Shown here piece by piece: positions 1-5,097 of a stretch of 5,097 nucleotides of DNA. Origin of the DNA: an uncultured Holophagales bacterium (GTDB lineage Bacteria > Acidobacteriota > Thermoanaerobaculia > UBA5066); contig CALBDV010000706.1 in NCBI GenBank assembly GCA_937927565.1, positions 1-5,097 on the forward strand. The letters run 5' to 3'. Made by a program: the position numbers and the translations under genes. A model generated the notes under the pieces. That model was given only the letters and a program-made list of their open reading frames with translations. It was not told the origin of the DNA and made no database searches. How positions within the stretch are numbered: position 1 is the stretch's first letter; each line of letters opens with the position of its first letter.

Positions 1-6
1 ACGGCG

Positions 7-1872
7 ATGGAGGGAATCGTCGACAAGGTCACGCGGATCGGGAAGGTCCGGAAGACCATCCTCTTCCTGGCGGGGGTCAGCGCCGTCGTCTCTTCCATCG
101 TCGGCTTCACCTGGGTCCTGGTGAGACGGGGGATGGTTGCGCGCATCACATCGGTGGGTCTCGCGCCGGAAGAGGCAGACAGGGCCGTGAGTTTCCTGGG
201 GACGTGGGTCCTGATCTCCGCGGGCCCGTTCGTCCTCCTCGGTGTCGTCTTCAGCGCCATGGTCCAGGTCTTCCTCGAACGGCGCGAGTCCGTGCGAGAC
301 CTCGGAGCCCTCCCGAGCGCCTGTCTCAGGGCGCGGAAGAAGCTGTCGGAAGGGTTCACGATCCGGATGGGTCTCCTGGGCGTGGCGCCTGCACTCGCCT
401 GGCTCGTCCTCCGCCTCGGCCCCCTCGCGCGGGAGGATGCCGGGACCCGAGCCCTCGTCGTCGCCCTCGCTCCTCTCGTCGCGACCGTTCTCGCGCTCGT
501 CACCGTTGCCTTTTCGTTTCGCGCAAACCTCCTCGAAGCCCGTGCCGTGCAGACGAGCTTCCCGTCGCGTCTTCTGAGAATGGCGTTTGCGCGACGGGCG
601 GAAGGAATGGCGCCGAAAAGAATTGCAGGCTGGAGGCGGCGTGCGGAAATCGCCTACGCCGCAGTCGCGGTCGCCGCCCTCGCAGGGACGGCCGCCTACC
701 ACTTCCTGCCGTCCAGCGTGCCCGGGTCGATTGCCGTCGAGGGGTCGAGGGGTGTCCTCTTCGCGCAATTCCTCCGGTTTTCCGCCCGCGAGCTTCCGGA
801 GGTGGCGCGCGAGACCGTCCCGGTCGTCGGCCTTCTCTTCGCCGTCGTCATGCTCGCGCTGGTCGTCGTTCGTGTTCGGCTCGGAGTGGCCGTGGAGCGG
901 AAGTTCGCGGCGCACTGTCGCGATCATCCCGACCTGCCGCCCCTCCGTTTCGGCGAGTTGAAGGTCGCCGCGCTCGTGTGGGCGCTCGTCCTCGCCTGGT
1001 GCCTCCCGATCCTCGCCGCGACCAGCTGGGCACTGAGAAAGGACGACGTCGGCCCCCTCCGCGCACTGGGTCTCCCGCAGAAGGGCTGGACGCTCGACGG
1101 GGAGGGCCGCGTCGTTTCCCTCGATCTGTCGGGGCACCCGCTCGACGCCGCTGGCGCGCGAGCCGTCGCAGCATTCCGGCAGCTCGTGCGCCTCGAGCTC
1201 GACCCGGTCCCGGGTGCGCCGCTCGACCTCGGCCGGCTCGCAGAGCTGCAGTATCTGGACGGTCCCCCGGGAGCCTTCGTCGGACTGGAACGCCGGCAGC
1301 TCAAGGAACTGACGCTGCGGGACGCGGAGGGCTTCCTCGCGACGTCGAAGGGTGTCGACGCCGCGGCCATCACGCTCCAAGGGCGCTGCTCCTCCCTCGG
1401 CGATTTCCCCTCTGCGATGCCATTCCTCGTGCAGGTCACTCTCGACGAAGAGATCGCCCGCCGGACGGCCGCCGGGTTCCGTCCCCCGTGGGAGAACCTC
1501 ATCCTGCGAATCCGCTCCGAGGGCCCTCCCGCTCTCGACTGGTTCACGGCCGAGCACGCCCGATGCGTCCTCTCCCTGCCGACGCCACCGGGTCCCGCGA
1601 CACTCCATCTCGACCGTGTCCAGCGCCTGCGCATTCCCGCCGAAGGGCTCGATCCCGAAACCCTGCGGCGCGCCACGTCGCTTCGCTGGCTCGCCCTCCA
1701 CCCGAAGAAGCCGATCGATCCGGAGTGGGGAGGCCGCCTCGCGGACGTTCTCGCGGCGCTGCCAGCGTTCCGGCTTCTGGAGATCGTCCCGGACGGCGAT
1801 CTCAGGAAGCTGCGTTCGGCCCGGACCCCCGCGGGGATCCGAGCCATCCTGGAGGTCCGGCCCGGCGAATAG
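7..1872 (+). CDS. Polytopic membrane protein with C-terminal degenerate LRR-like domain
   Basis: This 621-residue protein matches no named family that I recognise. Hydrophobic segments suggest about seven membrane helices near residues 17-40, 62-90, 120-137, 148-170, 214-232, 270-290 and 317-340. The loops at 91-119, 171-213 and 291-316 are rich in Arg and Lys, so by the positive-inside rule they are cytoplasmic. That puts the N-terminus inside and the C-terminal region (about 345-621) outside, in the periplasm if the cell has two membranes. The C-terminal region has recurring short strands of the LxxLxL type, such as VVSLDL (369-374), LVRLEL (393-398), LKELTL (432-437) and LRWLAL (559-564). 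This suggests a worn leucine-rich-repeat solenoid, perhaps for protein binding. No catalytic motif is visible. ATG at 7 is followed by a plausible basic N-terminus, but only six bases precede it and the frame is open to the left edge, so an earlier start and the ribosome binding site cannot be judged. The gene is certain; a receptor or scaffold role is only inference. Confidence 0.85.
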   Translation: MEGIVDKVTRIGKVRKTILFLAGVSAVVSSIVGFTWVLVRRGMVARITSVGLAPEEADRAVSFLGTWVLISAGPFVLLGVVFSAMVQVFLERRESVRDLGALPSACLRARKKLSEGFTIRMGLLGVAPALAWLVLRLGPLAREDAGTRALVVALAPLVATVLALVTVAFSFRANLLEARAVQTSFPSRLLRMAFARRAEGMAPKRIAGWRRRAEIAYAAVAVAALAGTAAYHFLPSSVPGSIAVEGSRGVLFAQFLRFSARELPEVARETVPVVGLLFAVVMLALVVVRVRLGVAVERKFAAHCRDHPDLPPLRFGELKVAALVWALVLAWCLPILAATSWALRKDDVGPLRALGLPQKGWTLDGEGRVVSLDLSGHPLDAAGARAVAAFRQLVRLELDPVPGAPLDLGRLAELQYLDGPPGAFVGLERRQLKELTLRDAEGFLATSKGVDAAAITLQGRCSSLGDFPSAMPFLVQVTLDEEIARRTAAGFRPPWENLILRIRSEGPPALDWFTAEHARCVLSLPTPPGPATLHLDRVQRLRIPAEGLDPETLRRATSLRWLALHPKKPIDPEWGGRLADVLAALPAFRLLEIVPDGDLRKLRSARTPAGIRAILEVRPGE

Positions 1873-1906
1873 AAGGCGCGCCGCCCAGCGAGGGGTCGCC
1901 GAACCT

Positions 1907-1912
1907 TATGAT
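1907..1912 (+). promoter_or_regulatory. Possible -10 box (TATGAT) upstream of the metallopeptidase gene
   Basis: TATGAT matches the sigma-70 -10 consensus at five of six positions. It lies in a small AT-rich dip within the 63-bp gap between two genes, and ends 23 bases before the ATG at 1936. I see no convincing -35 element at the usual distance; the sequence there is GC-rich (around 1884-1890). It could drive the two-gene unit that follows, giving a very short leader, or be chance. Read-through from the upstream gene is equally possible. Confidence 0.3.
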
Positions 1913-1920
1913 CCCAAAGC

Positions 1921-1927
1921 GGAGGGG
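1921..1927 (+). promoter_or_regulatory. Shine-Dalgarno sequence (GGAGGGG) for the metallopeptidase gene
   Basis: The purine run GGAGGGG is complementary to the 16S rRNA 3' end and sits eight bases before the ATG at 1936, an ideal spacing. It is the strongest ribosome binding site visible in the window and fixes the start of the downstream gene. It also argues against any start inside the upstream reading frame. Confidence 0.75.
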
Positions 1928-1935
1928 CCGGCGAG

Positions 1936-3033
1936 ATGGACCCAGTCTTCAGAGTTTGGACGAAAGTCGTCGATCCCTCGGGACTGCCGTGCGGCGGTCT
2001 GAGCATCGCCGTCGTCGAGTGGGACCCTGTCCGCGACGACCTCCTGGCCACGGGAGAGACGGACGAGGCAGGCTGCTTCGCCGTCTCTTTCACGCGGCGG
2101 GAGTTCAACCAGGACCCCTTCGAGGCGGAACGGCATCCCGAGATCTACGTCGTCCTCTCGATGGTGAGGGACGGGTGCAAAGTGGCGCTCTACCGGAGCA
2201 AGCCATTCCGCCCCGTCTTCTCGTGCGGGGTCGCCGAGATCCCGCCGATCGTCCTTCCGGCGCCGCCCGCCGCGATGCCCGTTCTCGAGGGCTGTGAAGC
2301 GGTGCCGGGACTCAAGGCCGGGGTCGTGCGTCTGGACCTCGACGACGCACTCGTCCGTCTCGCGATCGACGAGGTCGCCCCCCTGGTCGAGCGGATCACC
2401 GGCATCCCGGGACTCGGAACCGGCTACCGGATCGTGATCTCGGACGGCTTCGACGACCTCCTCCTCACGCTGGGCCGCGCCCACGGCGCCGAGCCGGACG
2501 TCGTCCCCTCGCAGCTTCTCGGCTTCGTCCTGGGCCAGGAGCTGAGCTCGTTCTACGACCCGGTCGACTCCGTCCTCACGCTGAACCGCCTCTTTCTCTC
2601 CTGTCAGAGCTTCGAGGCGATGAAGGTGATCCTGGGGCACGAGCTGGTCCACGTTGCGCAGTTTCGGCTCTTCCCCGACCTGGTCGAGCGCACCCGTGAG
2701 GCGACGAGTCGTCTCGTCCGCAGCCTCGCGGAGGAAGGTGCAGACCTCTCGGGCTTCCGGGCTCACCTCGAGTCGAGCGGACTGCTGAAGCTCCTCTCGG
2801 AGATCGAAGGCTACGCGGCCTACGTCCAGAAGGACTTCCTCGAGAAGGAGTACCGCGGCGCAACCTATTTCTCGTGCTTCTCGCCCCTCGGCCTCGCGGC
2901 GCGGGGCCTCACGAGCATCCGGGTGCCGCTCCACGCGGCGGCGTTCCGGCGGGGCCTCGACGAGCTGGGCGCCGGGATCCACGTCTGCCGCGCGCGACAG
3001 AAGGGCGACGTCCCGGCCTCGTTCGAGTGCTGA
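1936..3033 (+). CDS. Predicted zincin metallopeptidase with N-terminal transthyretin-like domain
   Basis: This 365-residue protein has two parts. Residues about 4-107 look like a transthyretin or carboxypeptidase-regulatory-like beta-sandwich: VVDPSGLPCGG (11-21), then TGETDEAGCFAVSF (39-52), then a strand ending PEIYVVLSMV (68-77). Residues about 130-345 form the putative peptidase domain, with HELVH (235-239) matching the HExxH zinc motif, where E236 would be the catalytic base. EGYAAY (291-296) follows 52 residues after the second histidine, so E291 is the likely third zinc ligand, as in gluzincin-type enzymes. A YDPVDSVLTLN stretch (207-217) precedes the helix bearing HELVH, as often seen in such domains. 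There is no signal peptide or membrane segment, and nine cysteines are scattered through the chain, so a cytoplasmic location or non-Sec export is likely. The start is supported by GGAGGGG eight bases upstream. The 3' end overlaps the next gene by 7 bp. The substrate is unknown; the zinc fold is well supported, proteolytic activity is inferred. Confidence 0.85.
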   Translation: MDPVFRVWTKVVDPSGLPCGGLSIAVVEWDPVRDDLLATGETDEAGCFAVSFTRREFNQDPFEAERHPEIYVVLSMVRDGCKVALYRSKPFRPVFSCGVAEIPPIVLPAPPAAMPVLEGCEAVPGLKAGVVRLDLDDALVRLAIDEVAPLVERITGIPGLGTGYRIVISDGFDDLLLTLGRAHGAEPDVVPSQLLGFVLGQELSSFYDPVDSVLTLNRLFLSCQSFEAMKVILGHELVHVAQFRLFPDLVERTREATSRLVRSLAEEGADLSGFRAHLESSGLLKLLSEIEGYAAYVQKDFLEKEYRGATYFSCFSPLGLAARGLTSIRVPLHAAAFRRGLDELGAGIHVCRARQKGDVPASFEC

Positions 3034-3905
3034 AGGGGTCGGGCCGCGGACAGCTAGCGGGCGGAGTCTCCGACGAGAGGCTCGCCCTCTCTGGCCTCGT
3101 CGGCTACACAGGAACGCAACGGGCTGTCCAGGTGTGCCGGGTGGACAAGCTCTTCGGGCCGGGGGCGTGGTCCATCGCGTGGCGACTCGGCGAGGCCATC
3201 CTCGAAAGACCTGAAGCCCGTCAGCTCTATGAGGACGCCTACTTCGAGTTTTTGCGTGCGATCCCCGAGCTCGTCGACTGGCTCTGCCGAACCGCCTCGG
3301 ACGTCTACGACAACGCGCTGACGAACGTGGCGAGCGGGCTCGACTACTCTGTCCAGGAGGCCGCATCGACTCACCTGCAGGACATCGCCGTGCGACGGTG
3401 CATCGTGCGGCTCAGTCGGCGCTTCGAAGGAGACCACCTCGTCGAGATCCGCGGCGTGGCGTCCGAGGGCTATCAGCTCAACCCGGGGCTCGTCCCGTTT
3501 CACCGTCCCGCGGAGATCGTCGCGTCGGAGGAGCGCTCGTGGTGGGGTCCGGAGAGCGTCGAGGCGTTCTGGCAGCACAACAAGGTCGTGGTCGTCTCCC
3601 CGGAAGCCGTGAGGGGCCGACCGGCGTTCGCGGGCCCCGAGGGGATCTGGTTGGATCTCGACGGGGAAGCGAGCCTTCTCGTGCCGCGGGACGTCGGGCG
3701 CTTCCTCCGGGTCGCCCGTTCGCGGACGCTGCGGCGCCGGACGAACGGTCCTGCCGGGACACGGAACCTGTCGAGGATCGTCGGTGCGCCCCGAGCCGCG
3801 GTGTCCCTCGAGATGCTGGCAGACCTCTCTCGGAGTGCGGTCTGTCCGGGGACCGAGCCGCGCGTGGAGTGGAAGCAGCTCGTCGGAGAGGGGACGGCGG
3901 AATGA
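3027..3905 (+). CDS. Protein of unknown function, coupled to the upstream metallopeptidase
   Basis: I do not recognise this family. The GTG at 3027 gives 292 residues and overlaps the upstream stop at 3031-3033, so translational coupling is likely; there is no clear Shine-Dalgarno just before it. No ATG is available near the start. In-frame GTGs at 3132 and 3141 are alternatives but would cut into what looks like folded sequence. The frame stays open further upstream, to a GTG at 2874, but that start would bury 160 bp in the previous gene. The protein is soluble, without signal peptide or membrane helices. Residues 42-100 are helical and aromatic-rich (GPGAWSIAWRLGE at 45-55 plus flanks, YEDAYFEFLRAIPELVDWL at 68-86, SDVYDNALTN at 91-100). 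A beta-rich part follows at about 118-145, then GYQLNPGLVPFHRP (148-161) and WWGPESVEAFWQHNKVVVV (172-190). The C-terminal third is Arg-rich at 228-250. The SVEAFWQ..KV pattern faintly recalls the SVExIWQGLKV segment of DUF6939-like proteins, but this is only a weak impression from memory. The function may be linked to the peptidase it follows. Confidence 0.8.
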   Translation: MLKGSGRGQLAGGVSDERLALSGLVGYTGTQRAVQVCRVDKLFGPGAWSIAWRLGEAILERPEARQLYEDAYFEFLRAIPELVDWLCRTASDVYDNALTNVASGLDYSVQEAASTHLQDIAVRRCIVRLSRRFEGDHLVEIRGVASEGYQLNPGLVPFHRPAEIVASEERSWWGPESVEAFWQHNKVVVVSPEAVRGRPAFAGPEGIWLDLDGEASLLVPRDVGRFLRVARSRTLRRRTNGPAGTRNLSRIVGAPRAAVSLEMLADLSRSAVCPGTEPRVEWKQLVGEGTAE

Positions 3906-4050
3906 AGACGGACGGAGCGAAGGCGGCGACGGCGACGCACGCTCCGGTCGAGGGTTGACCTCTCCAGCGTCTCGCCCTTCTCTGACCCACGGAGCTCCTC
4001 GAGGAGGGGGCGACGGACGCGGTCGTTCCGCGGCGCCCTTCACGGCCGGC
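3906..4050. other. Convergent intergenic region with palindrome and short hairpin
   Basis: This 145-bp gap separates two convergent genes. It holds a perfect 12-bp palindrome, CTCCTCGAGGAG, at 3995-4006, and a short hairpin with stems CGCGG (4018-4022) and CCGCG (4028-4032) around a five-base loop. Neither is followed by a T-run on either strand, so there is no canonical intrinsic terminator. The hairpin could still act as a weak bidirectional or Rho-assisted stop, which is inference from its place between convergent genes. No credible gene was seen here. Confidence 0.35.
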
Positions 4051-5097
4051 TCAGTCGTTGCGGTCGTTCTCGCCGTCCCCTCCGGAACCCGATCGGCCTT
4101 TCCTGAGCAGCCGTGCCTTTAGGAACGAGTTCATCTGAAGCAGCCACGACGGGGGCGCCAGGAAGAACGCTGAACCGACGCCGACGATCACGACCACGAG
4201 CGCCAGCTGTGCGGGTGCGTGGCCGACGAGGTGGCTCCAGGCCGTCGACGAGAACAGCGAGCTCCAGCGGAGAGTGCCGGGAGGAAGCGTCTCGCGTTGA
4301 AACACTCCGACGACGAGGCCGAGCGGAGCAGCCACGAAAGTGAGCATGGCGAGAATGATGTTGAGGCGCTCGGACCGCTTGGTCTGGAGGTGATCGCTCG
4401 TCTCCGTGATCTCCTCCTTCACCTCGGCGAAAAGGTCCTCCACGTCGAGAGCGCGCCGGAGGAATTCGTAGAAGGCCTCCTGCCTCGGCTCCTCGCTGAT
4501 CCGGGAGAAGTTGAATCGAGCCGAATAGCGGAGCAGCTCGACGCGGAGCTCGTCGAAGGCCTCAGGGTCGAGTGTCTGGGCCAGCCTGGCGCATCGAGTG
4601 GAGAAATCCAGAAGAAGCAGGCGCTGATGCTCGACGAGAAGCCACTTGAAGAGGTACTTGTTCCGGACCGTCTCGCGCCTCTTCTCGAAGGCCTCCGGGC
4701 TGCCTCCCTCCACGAGCCAGGTGAAGCCCAACGAGCACGCGAAGCCGGTCTCCCGGTCGGAAATGTGCCAGAAATAGCGTTCCTTCTTCGCCTCTTCGGA
4801 GTCGACGTCGGTTTCCGAGCTGTTCTTCAGAAACAGCCGGAGGCGAACCTTCTCCTCCGGCGAGACGGTCTCGTTCGAATGGACGATTCCGAAGGCGATG
4901 GGGCGCTGCCGACCACCGGGAGGGGGCGAGGGTGGAGTGCCGGGCAGGAGGGCGGCGATCCAGGTCCGTAGCGACCAGGCCCCCTCGAAGGAGTCCTTCC
5001 CCGGTTCCCCGAAGCGGTCATTCCGGACGTCGACCCACTTGCGGGCCTTCTCCGGGAGGGCCGTCGAAGTCAGGTGAGCGAAGTCCCCTCGCACGAG
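4051..5097 (-). CDS. CorA-like two-helix membrane protein (5' end probably outside window)
   Basis: At least 347 residues are visible, numbered here from a GTG at 5094-5092. That GTG is preceded by an in-frame CTC and the frame is open to the edge, so the true start probably lies outside and the gene is treated as partial. The chain has a soluble part (1-240) with a Pro-rich stretch (PGTPPSPPPGG, 51-61), a helical segment FKWLLVEHQRLLLLDFS (149-165) and a long charged helix (about 205-244). Two membrane helices follow near 245-264 (LNIILAMLTFVAAPLGLVVGVF, 244-265) and 296-314, then a basic and Gly-rich tail. A cytoplasmic helix running into RLNIILxxLT and a C-terminal helix pair is the CorA Mg2+ transporter layout, but the GMN motif expected at the end of the first helix is absent (VFQRE instead). 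It may therefore be a CorA-fold relative without Mg2+ transport. It is convergent with the preceding genes and ends in TGA. The gene is secure; the CorA relation is tentative. Confidence 0.75.
   Translation of the reverse strand, partial: LVRGDFAHLTSTALPEKARKWVDVRNDRFGEPGKDSFEGAWSLRTWIAALLPGTPPSPPPGGRQRPIAFGIVHSNETVSPEEKVRLRLFLKNSSETDVDSEEAKKERYFWHISDRETGFACSLGFTWLVEGGSPEAFEKRRETVRNKYLFKWLLVEHQRLLLLDFSTRCARLAQTLDPEAFDELRVELLRYSARFNFSRISEEPRQEAFYEFLRRALDVEDLFAEVKEEITETSDHLQTKRSERLNIILAMLTFVAAPLGLVVGVFQRETLPPGTLRWSSLFSSTAWSHLVGHAPAQLALVVVIVGVGSAFFLAPPSWLLQMNSFLKARLLRKGRSGSGGDGENDRND

Noticed and set aside
736..751. A tandem 8-bp repeat GTCGAGGG x2.
   Set aside because: It lies inside the membrane protein gene, has only two copies, and is not a multiple of three in length, so it is most likely chance.
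924..2108. A 394-codon minus-strand ORF opposite the membrane protein gene.
   Set aside because: The product is Ser/Arg/Pro-rich with no fold-like pattern, as expected for an out-of-frame reading of GC-rich DNA.
204..2297. A 697-codon plus-strand ORF overlapping two genes.
   Set aside because: The product is almost entirely Arg, Pro, Gly and Ala. It spans the end of one gene and the start of another that are each supported in a different frame.
1906..3366. A 486-codon minus-strand ORF opposite the metallopeptidase gene.
   Set aside because: It is rich in Arg, Glu, Asp and Val with no hydrophobic core or motif, and it lies antisense to a gene with an intact zinc site and a strong ribosome binding site.
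3902..3958. An 18-codon ORF whose ATG overlaps the stop of the unknown gene (ATGA), ending in TGA.
   Set aside because: It is very short, of low complexity (Ala, Thr, Lys, Gly) and without a recognisable motif. An ATGA overlap at a gene end easily arises by chance.
3054..4043. A 329-codon minus-strand ORF opposite the unknown protein gene.
   Set aside because: It is Arg/Pro/Asp/Glu-rich without aromatic or hydrophobic patterning, whereas the plus-strand frame gives a globular-looking protein with structured motifs.
4219..4971. A 250-codon plus-strand ORF opposite the CorA-like gene.
   Set aside because: It is the mirror of the minus-strand gene, which has coherent membrane helices and a recognisable layout. 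The plus product is a Glu/Leu/Arg-rich sequence typical of antisense frames.

Overview
This is a GC-rich (by eye about two thirds G+C), densely coding bacterial window. Codon third positions are dominated by G and C, GTG is used as a start, and antisense frames stay open for long stretches, as expected at this composition. This fits a high-GC Gram-negative-type lineage such as Myxococcota or Acidobacteriota, but nothing here fixes the taxon. I see no tRNA, rRNA, CRISPR array, insertion sequence or integrase.

Layout. (1) 7-1872 (+): a polytopic membrane protein with about seven predicted helices and a C-terminal region of degenerate leucine-rich-repeat-like strands. (2) A 63-bp gap with a TATGAT -10-like box and a strong Shine-Dalgarno sequence. 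(3) 1936-3033 (+): a protein without a signal peptide, combining a transthyretin/carboxypeptidase-regulatory-like beta-sandwich with a zincin-type metallopeptidase domain (HELVH plus a downstream EGYAAY). (4) 3027-3905 (+): an unrecognised 292-residue protein, rich in Trp and other aromatics, whose GTG start overlaps the end of the metallopeptidase gene by 7 bp. (5) A 145-bp convergent gap with a 12-bp palindrome and a small GC hairpin. (6) 4051 to the right edge (-): a CorA-like protein with a large soluble N-terminal part and two C-terminal membrane helices, probably entering from beyond the window.

How the genes work together is not known. The metallopeptidase and the unknown protein behind it look translationally coupled and are the best candidates for a functional pair. 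The upstream LRR membrane protein lies on the same strand but may be transcribed separately. The CorA-like gene is convergent and belongs to another transcript. No gene matches a defence, secretion or metabolic system that I can name. The most interesting part is the coupled pair of a cytoplasmic-looking TTR-zincin and an unknown protein.
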